The notes under the pieces were generated by a model. It searched no databases and was not told the origin of the DNA. It worked only from the letters and a program-made list of their open reading frames with translations. DNA of 64,000 bases, taken from positions 9,816,001 through 9,880,000 of the forward strand of contig NC_085133.1 in assembly GCF_030269925.1 (NCBI RefSeq), given 5' to 3'. Below, in pieces: positions 22,601 through 34,600 of the stretch. Position 1 is the first letter of the stretch. Every line of letters begins with the position of its first letter. This stretch comes from Bombyx mori (lineage: Eukaryota > Arthropoda > Insecta > Lepidoptera > Bombycidae). The translations under genes were made by a program, and so were the position numbers.

Positions 22601-25600
22601 GCTGCCATGCTGCATAATATCGTCAGAAGTATGAATTTAGAAGAATTAGAATCAGAAATTTCAGTCGCAGATACATTACAGGAAAATAATATAATTGTTC
22701 GTAGCAATTTTTCAAAACTTACATCTGAAATACAACTATGTACTTATAAATAATTGCTTCCAAAGATAATTTATAAAATAAACTCCAAAGATAATTTGAC
22801 TATTTTTTATTTTCCAAAATGATAATTACATGGTAGTTAGTACATGCAAGATATTTAATTTAGAATTTGTACATATACTTAAAAAACTATCTAACATAAA
22901 ATTATTATTGCCTACTTAATTTATGAAATTTAATATTCCTTTTAAGTAATTTTTTAAATTATCTAAATCTAACTTAACTTTTGCTACAACAATCTCCTTT
23001 TCTTTATTTTCCAAGTCAAGTCTCTTTTTTGCTATTAGATATTCTGCTAATGCATTGTCCCTATGCTAGCCTTGCATTTCTTTTCTTCCATCTTGTTTCC
23101 GCTTGGCTGTAAAAGTGTTAAAAATATTATATGTGACCTACAACAATGTGCATGCTTTATCCAAAATTTCATCTGCAATCCTTACCACCCCCAGCCTGTA
23201 ACAAAGAGCATAATTATTTCAAATACTACGGCAACCTGAAGAAAAAATCATGTTTATCAATGTGTTATTGAGACAAACAATCAACTAATTATACTAACCT
23301 TACTAAGGTTGTTTCTTATGTTGCCGTAGCGTTCTTTAAGTTATCCCATTTTAGTCGAAGCTGCGATGGAGTTCGTGGGAAACGACGAATCGACGAATTA
23401 AAATCATTTGCCAAGCCTGCTCCTTCAATTTATTGTTTGTGGCATTTGTTGCCTTATTATTGAAATGTTTTTTCGCCGCCACAAGTTCTGCTAGAATCAT
23501 CGTCTCATCTTTTGTCATGGGTGCTGACTTTCTTGACTGAAAAAGATATATTTTCTAAACTTGAACTCAAAGTTTTCAAAGTAAAATTATTATTATCAAT
23601 GTAGTTCATAGATACTTACAGAATTCATTTTATTTCACTGTAGCTCTTTAATTATAAACACACTTAGAATTATAAACGAAAGTTTTAAAACGTTTTGGAG
23701 GTAAGTCATCATCTAATATAGTAGGTAAACAATAGAAAAACAAACAAAAGAAACTGATCACTGCTTATTGGCAAACGGACTGTCAAAACGTTTCGTTTCA
23801 TAATTTCGACTAGGATAAAAATAGCAATACGTCCAATTTAAAAAAATCTACATATGTTTTTATTACTTTTTGTTATAAACAAATGTGTTTATGATAGTCT
23901 ACAATATGCTGGTTAAATTATAGTTATAATTTAGAATAAAATAAAATAAGTCTTGAACCTGATGTTGTTTCGTATTTGTAGTAGAACGAAACGTATCAAG
24001 AGGCTCGGATAAATCGGAGGGAAGAAGCTATCTACTGTTGGTTAAAGAGAGATAGCAATTATCCGTGATTGTGAAACGCAAACTAAGGATAGATACGCTC
24101 TTGCTGATATTCGGAGATAGCTATCTATCCGAAAACTCAGATACGTTATTGAAAACGGCCGTATGTTCATCAGGGACAATGTCGGCTTCTAATGGAAAAA
24201 GAATTTTTCAAATCGGTCCAGTAGTTTCGGAGCCTATTCGAAACAAACAAACAAACAAATCTTTCCTCTTTATAATATTAGTATAGATAATTAAACATTT
24301 GTTATTAACCTTGATGAAATGGTTTTATCCTATTCTTATGTACTAATTCTATTTTGTTATCTTTTAATAATTTTACATTAGGTCCGCAATCTTCTACAAT
24401 ACTATATGGGATGAAATGGTTTTATCCTATTCTTATGTACTAATTCTATTTGTTATCTTTTAATAATTTTACATTAGGTCCGCGATCTTCTACAATACTA
24501 TATGGTCCGTGAAACACTCTGTCCATTTTTGTTCCGGTCTCATTTTTTAATAAAATTAAATCGTCTTTTTCGTACACAGTTGATTTACTGTTCTTATCAT
24601 ACGTACATTTTCGTTTTATCTTATCTGCAATTAACTTTTCTCTTGCATCCTTATTTGCTAATTGTAATCTATACCTTAACTCTAATACATAATTATCGAT
24701 ATTATATATTGGCTCTACAACATTACTTGTTAACCTAGTGGGAATATTACATTTCTTCCCAAAGACAAGCTCATGAGGTGCATATGTGGTTGACGTATGC
24801 ATGGTATTATTATATGCAAAAGTCCAAAACGGTAACCAATATCCCCAAGATCCCATGTTTTCATCGCATTGTATACGTAAAAAGTTACGTAGGCTTTTGT
24901 GTGAATTTTCCAATGCGCCTAACTTCGATCAACAATAGTAACTAGATTTCGGGTCAGTGCATAAAATCCGTCTCGTCAAATAACAGCGCACTTGAAATGT
25001 GAGCTCTTATTTTGTTTAGTTCACTTCAAACACAGCCAATGTCAACCCGTCTCACAATACCGCAGTGTGTATTCAAAAGTTGCAAAAATAAGGCCCGAAA
25101 AAGCAATTTAACGGCCGGAATATCTTACTTTCGGTAAGTACATGAAGTATAAACTATATTGTAAGCTTTAAACTTATAAATAATATTAAATTTTGAACAA
25201 AATTACCGATTTTTAACCACCGCTACAAATGTTGGCCAAGGCTCGGCCAACACATGGACAAACTTTTGCTTAACAGAACAGTAAATGCATGGAGTAGATT
25301 TGTGTTGTAATAATTTTTTAAAATTTGTTAGCAGCACTTCAAAATTAGTTGGTTAAAATTGGTTAATGCTGCTTTTGTGTCTGTTTGTTAGACTCTCATT
25401 AGATACTTAGCTTTCCATTTTTATTTTAGCTTTCCTAGCAATCACGTGTGCAGAATGGATCTCGATTGTCGCCAGAGAAACAAGAGATGACTTTTATAAG
25501 CCAGCTAAGATCTCCGCTTATTGACACTGGACATCTTTGCCTTCCGTGCTCACGGCTACTGAAACGTGGCCGAAACATTGTAATAAAAATACCACGCTTG

Positions 25601-28600
25601 AAACCGTTTAAACGTTGTTTTATTATGTGCACTGGTCGCGAAAACTTAAAAATATATATTACACAAAAACGTAACGCTAATAAAATAATAAGTAATGTAT
25701 AGATACTAACAAACATACATTTCCAAAACATAAAAAGTAAACAACTAAACTTTTACTTTAATTCATTAATAAATTATTTTAGTGTTAAGCGCGACTCCCT
25801 TACCTCCTGTAGTAAATACAAATCGGCATTTCAAGAAGCAAAAATAAATAAAGCAAAACGATGTTAGTTCTCAGAGCAATTAAGGGAAAAGTTACTTTAT
25901 TTGTTGCTATTTAAGATTGATTTAACATTAAAAGTTGTTTAAAATATGTCTTTTTATTGGTAAGTGACAGGAGTAATTTATTGCTTTGCTCGTTTTATGT
26001 GACGAATGATCGTAAGTATTAGATAATGTTTTGGAGATTTGTGACTTTATTACTAGGTGCCATAGTTGTTATTAGTTTGAACGTAAAAGTGTTTCAAAAC
26101 TTTTTTCTCCGTTTGTTAGTAAACGAATGTAGCTATATAAGTATATATTCACGCGGACAGTTTTTGCTTTAATTTTGTACGTATCCCTTTATCTAGTTAC
26201 TATTGTTGATCGAAGGCGCCTAACGACTGATGGTGATAAGCCGTGGACATTTCTTTGTCTATGTTCAGAAGTTTACATACCTCATTCATGGTGGATGACA
26301 CGAAATCGGTTACAATCGCCTTGGGAATTCCATATCTGAACACAAAATTACTTACAAATGCTTTTGCGACTGTTATCGTATCCTTTGAAGGTATTGGGTA
26401 TGCTTCCACGTATTTGCTCAATTCACATTGGATAGTCAGGATATAAATACAATTGGTATATGCATTTCGAAAAGAAAATAGTTTTCGGTGACTCGCGCCT
26501 TCACATATATCAACGTGTAGAGATCCTTTGTATCTTCTTTGTAGTTTTCTACGGGTAAAGATAAGTCTTTCGGAATTTTCCCGGATATTTCGTCCAATTG
26601 CTGTGTAAGATGAGCTGGAGATATCAGGTGCACATCTATATGTCCTTGGTAAACGTTTGTAAGCGAATTGAACAGCATGTTTTGGAAAGTCTTTAGGCTG
26701 TTGATAAGAAGATATACAGTCAATGAAGCCGAGTTCAAATAGGTAGTAGCGGAGAGAATCTGCATTTCCATTTCAATTGTTGCCAAGTTTAATTTTGTTT
26801 GGTTGACAAAGCGGTCGATCATATCGAATTGCCGTTGAATGTTATCTTCACTTTTCTTTAGTACTTTGTATTCTAATTCCACGATGCTAGTTTGGGTTTT
26901 TTATTAGCTCAAGTAAATAGTCTTCGTTACTCTGAATCGTTTTTATGTCATTTTAATATTTTTCAGCAAAACGTTGGTCCAATATTCCAAACAAGCTATT
27001 GGCTACGTAGCCCACTCCGTCCACCAGACCGCGTTTTTTTCTGCTAGTCAAATGTTTTTGCGGATTTATCAAAATTGAGTTATAATGACCGAGCAGTTCC
27101 ATCTCGTGGCTTAGTTGTTCTATGATAGTTTTGCAGGTTTGTATGTTCGCACTGTGACACAAATCTTTCACAGTATTAAAATAGTTTTTCGACACGACGA
27201 GTTCCTTCCCAGTACGTTGTTATGTTATAATACATATTCAATTTTAATTCCATTTTCCATAAGTAGCGTGATAGTTATAAGTTTTCTTAGAGTCATATGT
27301 CAAATTTTTTACAGGTTGTTTACTGTTAGCCGGTATCCAATGAGATGTTTTTTCTGAAGAGGTATTTTTTACTGATTTTGTTGACTTTGCAGTTTCATAT
27401 GCCATAAACTTGCACTCCAAAAAATATAAAAAATCTTGCAGGTTTTGTAATTCTCTGTGATCTCGGATTTCGTTAATATAATTCAAATTCAAATTCAAAT
27501 TCAAATCATTATAATCATTTAAAGTTGTTGAATCTAATTTTGGTAACATTAAATGCACGATCATTGGATCCCACGTTGCCGTATCCAGCCCGATGTTAGC
27601 TATGCCGTTCATGCATTACTTAATGATGTCATGCATTTTCTTGAGATTGTTAGCGTCGGGTTCATGTATAACAGGGAGACTCATCATTGTGTTGAAAAAC
27701 GATGAAAATTGTAGGCGGCGATTATCATACCGTTGCACTAAAATATCCCAGCAGGAGTTGTAGTTTTCAGCACAGACGGATAAATGCTGTACCAGACTTT
27801 CTGCTTCCCCCTTCAATTTGGTTTTCAGTTGTTTCATTTTTTGCGCTTTGTTTATTGTTGGGTTGTTATGGATGGTTTCGAGAAACAGATCCTTAAAAGA
27901 GTTCCACTTACTGTAGTTTCCGTAAAAATCAGGTAATTCCATTCTCGGTGTCGACTGCTGATAGTGTGCATTCGACCAAATTTTAGATTGAAGTTGTTTT
28001 CTCAATTCATCATATTTTTCTTCGATATCTGAGTACATCCGGTAATAGTGATCGTTAGACCTCTTCAGCTGAAAGTCAATTTCCCAGTGCAGTTTGTCGA
28101 TGCACTCCCACTTTGATTTTAAAATATTAAAATTATCTTCCAGCTCCCACTTTTCACTAGTTCTAATGATGTCAATTTTAGACAATGCATGACAAATCGC
28201 ATTAAAATTGCATTCTTGTTTATTTAAAAGTTGTTGTATTTTTTCAGATTTCCCATCCTCGCAGTCTTGAGTGTACTCAACAGAAATGTCACTTAAATCA
28301 AAATTCACACTATGTTTTTGCTGTTTCAAGTATTTAAGTTTGTTGTTTAAGTCTGTTTTTGTTGTTAGATACATTTCTTTAGTTTTGTTGTAAACGTCTT
28401 CCGAGAAATAATGTATAGTTTTGTCTTCCAGTTCCAGTAGTAATAAGGCATTTCTCGCCTCGAAGTCTCTCCACTGTTCTTCAAAAGATGACAAACGTAT
28501 GTTGAGGTACTCTTCAGTTTTTCGAGACGAAGAATATTTGCGGTAGCTTGTACACAAAGTTTTGATATTCTCGAAACAAGTTGATTGAAGTTCAAGTTTA

Positions 28601-31600
28601 TCCATGTTAATGTTATGAAATAATGTGACAGCTCACCAAACTTGGCACGTAGTTGACGGTGACAAGTACAGCTAGGCGTAGTTCACGACACGAAGATCCA
28701 ATTTTGATAAATTGGTCGTATCCAAATCTCACTATGTTTATGCACTCTTACCCAGTGTGTGCGCCCTTGTCTCAATGCAGCTGGGGATTCTCGCTTGTGA
28801 GAGGCCAGCTGAACCGATTCGCCACTGTTGTTAGAGACACAAAAACATGCGAGAATAAGCTCGAAGGACCAAAAAAAATGTTGGGGTCCAAGGGGAAGTT
28901 TTGTTGAGTTCCAAAGAGTAAACTAAGAATGTTGTTTGAGCACCTTTATTATATTGGTAAAGGACAGATGGTAACGTCTTAACAAGTGCGTGTTGCTAAG
29001 TGCACTGCTCTAAGAATATAATAAAATAACCTGACACCACAATGACGACGCACGGCGTGTCCACGTATTGGTTAGGTATGTGCAAACCGTACACATAGTT
29101 CTTTTATTTTAAAATTTTCACAAAAATATCTTAGTTCATTTACAAATACGTCTCGCGTGAAATGTAATTTAAACCTAAGACTAATATATAACCTTTGTTC
29201 ACTCGGTGCAAACGCAAAACATTTTTCTTCGCATGTTATTTTATCTTTCTTTCGTAGTTTGTCTAATTCTTTATCGCGTTCGAAAACTAAGTCTATGGTA
29301 TCGTTCGGTTTCCGTAATATCTCTGCGACTCGAGGGTGATCAATCCTTTTGTCTGCGGATATATGTATTAGGGTCACTTTTTATACCATGGCCTAAATTT
29401 TCCCATCTTTTTTCTGTGCTCTAGTCATTACATTAATACTTTGATTACTCATATCTTTTAATTCATCTGATGTTAAAGTAATTCTGGACAAATGATCTGC
29501 CACAACATTTTCCTTTCCTTTTACGTAAATAATATTGAAATCGTATTCTTCTAGTGTTAAACGTAATTTTAAAAGTCTACTAGATGGGTCTTTCATCCCA
29601 AATAAATAAATTAAAGGCTTATGATCAGTTTTGATCGTAAATTTTCTGCCATATAAGTATGGTCTGAAGTACTTAACACTCCACACTATCGCTAATAACT
29701 CTTTCTGTATGGTTGGGTAGTTTAGTTCAGCTTTATTTAATGGCCTGCTTGAATATGCTACTGGTTTCATATCTCTATTACATAATACTGAACGTATTGC
29801 TTTCTTTGAAGCGTCTGTTTGTAAGATAAATTCATTGTCCTGGTCAAAGTTTGGATACTGTAAAATAGGTAGTAAGTCGTCGTGGCCTAAAGGATAAGAC
29901 GTCCGGTGCATTCATGTTGAAGCGATGCACCGGTGTTCGAATTCCAGGCGGGTACCAATTTTTCTAATGAAATACGTACTCAACAAATGTTCACGATTGA
30001 CTTCCACGGTGAAGGAATAACATCGTGTAATAGAAATCAAACCTGCAAAATTATAATTTGCGTAATTACTGGTGGTAGGACCACTTGTGAGTCCGCGTGG
30101 GTAGGTACCACCACCCTGCCCATTTCTGCCGTGAAGCAGTAATGCGTTTCGGTTTGAAGGATGGGGCAGCCGTTGTAACTATACTGAGACCTTAGAACTT
30201 GTATCTCAAGGCGGGTGGCGCGTCTACGTTTTAGATGTCTATGGGCTCCAGTAACCACTTAACACCAAGTGGGCTGTGAGCTCATAAACCCACCTAAGCA
30301 ATAAAAATAAATAAAAAAGGTGGTGTAATTATTTTATTTTTTAATTCATTAAACGCTATATCGCATTCTTTGGACCATACAAACGGTTGATGTTTTCTAC
30401 ATAAATTATTTAAGGGTATCGCTATCTCTGCGAATGATGGAATAAACTTCCGGTAGTAATTGCAAAATGCAACGAATCTTCTAACCTCATCAGCGTTTTT
30501 CGGAACTGGATAATTTTGCAAAGTTCTAGTTTTTTCTGGGTCTGGCAAAACTCCTTCAGCTGATACTACGTGTCCAAGATAGAGAATGTTTTTCTTTAAA
30601 AAGTCACACTTTTTTGGGTTAAGTTTTAAAATAACTTTTCGGAATCGCTCAAAAACTGAAATTAAATTCTTATTATGCGTCTCTAAGTTCCTTCCAAAGA
30701 CAATGACGTCATCGCAATACACAAAGCATTTTTCGTATGTTAGTCATGAAAGTGCTACTGACATTATTCTAGAGAAAGCACTTGGGCTTATTTCAAGTCC
30801 CATAGGCAATCTCTTCATTTGATATTGGCCGGTGTTAGTAGTAAATGCTGTAACTTTTCTGCTTTCAGGATCTAGAGTAACCTGATAAAAACCTTGATTC
30901 AAATCTAAGTGAGTAAAATAAATGCTTCCTGATAGTGCGTCTAGTACGTCTGTCATGTTTGGTAACGAGAATTTGTCATCCTGTATATCTTCATTAACCT
31001 TTCTAAAATCTATTAATAATCTCCATTTTTTATTACCATTTTCATCTACTTTCTTTGGTACCAGCAATATCGGACTTGCTATTCGATTCTTCGATATTAT
31101 CCTCACGTATCATTTTATCAATTTGTTTTTTGACCTCTGGTTTTAAAGATTGCGGTAACCTGTAAAGTTTCGTATAAACTGGCTTGACATTTGGTTTCAA
31201 AATAATTGATTGATTCATAATATTTGTTGTTGTTAATGTATCTCCTTCTAAATAAAAAACATCAGAATATTTAGCACAAATTATCTCTATTGATTTTTGT
31301 TCTTCCAACCCTAAATGATTTAAATTTAATTGGGATAGTAATTTTTTCACTCTGTCTACATCTGATTTTAGTTTTCCGATTTTACACTGCTCGAAATTGC
31401 TTAATACGTCCACACATGGTTCAAATACTGGTAACTTAATATCTTGCTCACTGGTGTTCTGAATTTGTACTGGAATTTTATTATTTTTCGATCTGAGTAT
31501 GCTTCCTGCCAAAAATAAATTTTCTGTTAACTGCTTAGAGCTTACCACAAAATCTGTTTGTTCATTATAATTGCATTTCAAAAAATGTATTGACTCACTA

Positions 31601-34600
31601 CGTGCTGGAATATTTAAATAAGCCTCAAAATCGCTATTCTTATGAATTTGTACCACACTCTCTCTACCATTTCTCAGTAATGTTAATATGTTATTTGATA
31701 AATCAATGTTCGCGAAGTTCGTTCTCAGGAAATCTAACCCGATAATTCCGTCGACTCGACATGGTAATGAATCGAATAAGTAGAACCTGTGACAAAATAA
31801 GTTTCCGTTTTCTAACTATAATGTTATGTCAGCAAAGTGATTCACGCTAACTTGACCACCAACGCCGTTTATAACAACATCGCTTTTGTTTATAGTTACG
31901 TTCTCGGGTATCGCCCTTCTATCTAATACAGATAATGTTGCTCCAGTGTCTAATAAAAGATATATGTATGATTGTTAATATAAACTGTTATAAATTCTGT
32001 GTCATGATTACAATTTAAAATTTTATGGCCGAAAAAACTGCATTTGCATGGAATCTACATTGTCTTGAGTACTACTTGTAGGAGACGGATTATTCGTATG
32101 TGGCATAGGTTGTTGCATTGTATATGCCTGGTCAGAGTTCTGACGTCCCTATATGTTTTATAGGTATTTACGCGTCCGCGATAAGATTGACAATGGGGAC
32201 GTGACGGCCGTATGTATCTATTTGCCTATTGAGGGAACATTGGTGCTCCAGGGTGTCTGTAAAAATTACCATAACCACGATGACCGGCAGGGCGCTGAGA
32301 TCTGTAACCGTAACCTTGGGAGTAGTTCTGTCTGTATATATTTGATGGAAAATAATTTCGCTTACCCCGATAGTTTAACACGGTGCCTTGCGGTGGCTGC
32401 GCTGATTCCTCATCCTCAGCTGCTCTTACCGCGTCCTTGAAGTCGCTGTAGTCTCGCGCTGATATGATTGTACTCAATCTCCTATTGCGGAGACCATCCG
32501 CAAACTTTTTCACGGCCAACATTAATTGGCCTCAAAATTTCGTATGCCTCTGGTTTTGAATTAGCTTGCGAAATTGTCAGGTTAACGAACATTGTTTCTA
32601 ATTTATTTGCATAATCTTTTATGGTCATTTCCTTTTGACTTATATTATTAATTTGCGTTTGTGGCGGGTAGCCATCATACAACGCAGGATAATTGACAGA
32701 TGCCTGAATCTCGCTTACGACGTTTTCAAGATAAAGCGCATATATACAAGTTCCGAACAACAACATTCGGACCGTCGGTCTACCGAGTAATATCATCCGC
32801 TCGGTGGAAGATCTTCCCTTTGTCGTAAGCCCCAAACGTTAAAAGAGAACTTGCCGATTGCTTAGTTAGCAAATATTTTTGTATGTCAGTTATCAATTCC
32901 GTAACAGTTGCATAATTTTGTTTTAATTTGAGTTTAGCAGTTTTACTGATACGCGTTTTTAAAACGAAAGAAATTAACAAAACTTTGCAAGTTTGCTCTT
33001 TTGAGCATGAATCAGACATTTGTATAGCATCTATCATTTTTTCAGTAATTTCCTCCGTACCGTTCATCACGGGGATCAAGGCTGCCGCCGTTTTAATGTC
33101 GAACTTGTCCATGGTTACACTTTCAATATCTGACTTTATTTCGTAACCTAAAATTTTCTTAAAAGTTAAATCGATATCCTTAGTTAACAATTCCAAAAAA
33201 TATGCATTTTCCTGCACATACTGTACGTCTAAAATTTTGTACTAAATACAAATGCTCCTTAAACAATATCTTAGCGTTTTTTATCTTATTTTCAACACTG
33301 TCCTTATATTTTTCTCTCCTTTCTAACCCTAATTTTCTTAAATTCAAACAAATACTTTGGAGTTCGCTTAGAATAAACTGTAATCGCTCACCCATTTAAA
33401 TTGTTCACTCACTATAATCACTTTCCACTTTCTTCATCTACTAACTCCAACCCTCTGCGCCATGACATGCGACGTCGAAGACCTTCTACGATTTCAGCTC
33501 TTACTTCTCTCTGTATCCATTTCTGGTGACATTTCCGGTATTGTCTGTAGGTAGGCCAGCACGCCGGCGACGAGGATGATAATTACGCAAACAGTTCCTA
33601 CGAAAATCTTAATCGTGGACATGTGGCTCTGAAACTCTTGGATCACTGCCGAATTTCCTTCTCCTCCAGCCGCATTCTGCGCTATCACTATTTCTTCATT
33701 TTCCTGTTTCGTGTTTTTTCTTCCCATATTCTTAGTATAAATAGGTTCTCATCTTTTTTCACAAACTATAAACAGGTACAGACGATGCGTAGGTAATGTC
33801 AAAAATATGTTTGTGCGGAATAAGTAAATTTATAATTTTTTGCAAGTTAGTCCAAAAATTGTTATGCACTTATTTAAAACTCGGCGTCGTAACTAGATAT
33901 TACTTTACAAGCGGCGCGCCCGCGACGCACCACTGGCAGGGTCGCCATGTGATGTGTGGGCTATCTAAATGAAACGAGTGCTTTGGTCGACGATCGTTTA
34001 TTGACTGCCTTACTAATTACTTAATACATAATACAATGGTTATACATATACTACAACTAAAGTAACGTCTTGTTGCACACTACAGTAATTTTTTGTTTAT
34101 TTTTAATTGTAACAGTATTTATGGCCAGACTTAAGCGACAATATTTAATACTTTTCTCTATTAGGATTAAGATGATATTATTAATTTATATCAATGGCCT
34201 CGCGCAGTAGAATTAGATTTAGAAGACTTAATTTCTTTACAGGGGGGGATTTACATTTTAGCTAAATTTTGTTATATGGTTGACGCTACTGTTCAAAGCA
34301 TGCTGATAGACTGTGAATCTGGCTATTTTTTTACATCCGCTATATGCTTTATTAACTCCGATCGAAATGTGTCTCTTCGTGACGTATGAGGGCCACAATC
34401 ATAGTCCAGTTTATGAATACCGACATCCGGCGGAGTTGTACCACGCTGAACAGATCTTGGATAGTGACGTAATAACTAATGGGATTGTAAATCTTTAAAA
34501 GTATTCGAAATTTTAGAAATAATAAAATATAGATGTTACCTCCCCGGTTAGGTGGTGCTATTGTAGGGGACTGATACCCCGCACCGCTAAGCTTGCTAGG

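Larger units (their letters stand above)
21189..24161. mobile_element. PIF/Harbinger DNA transposon, degenerate
   Basis: Terminal inverted repeats share CGGCCGTTTTCAATAAC at both ends, and the flanks show a 3-bp duplication TAT (21186-21188 and 24162-24164), as expected of Harbinger. It carries remains of both expected genes: a transposase on the + strand and a Myb/SANT-like protein on the minus strand. It is inserted in an RTE-like fragment, which is inside the LTR element, which is inside the mariner. Confidence 0.82.
20843..34084 (-). mobile_element. 412/mdg1-like Ty3/gypsy LTR retrotransposon with nested inserts
   Basis: Bounded by 137-bp direct LTRs (20843-20979 and 33948-34084) that differ at three positions, with TG...CA ends and a 4-bp target duplication GTAA (20839-20842 and 34085-34088). 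All its genes lie on the minus strand in the order small ORF, gag, protease, RT, RNase H, integrase. The primer-binding site begins TGGCGACC, like that of Arg-tRNA-primed 412/mdg1 elements, and the gag and integrase match that group. The element is dead: frames are broken and it carries at least five inserts (Bm1, BEL/Pao and envelope-like fragments, a P-like element, an RTE-like fragment and a Harbinger). Confidence 0.88.
19032..34130 (-). mobile_element. DD37D mariner (maT-like), split by nested insertions
   Basis: The terminal repeats GTCTGGCCATAAATACTGTT at 19032 and its complement at 34108-34130 point inward. The transposase lies on the minus strand next to the left end. The left flank is TA; the right flank reads TT, probably a mutated TA. 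The original element should have been about 1.3 kb. It now spans 15.1 kb because a LINE fragment (20217-20842) and a 13.2-kb LTR retrotransposon (20843-34084) sit between the transposase start and the 5' terminal repeat. Confidence 0.8.
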
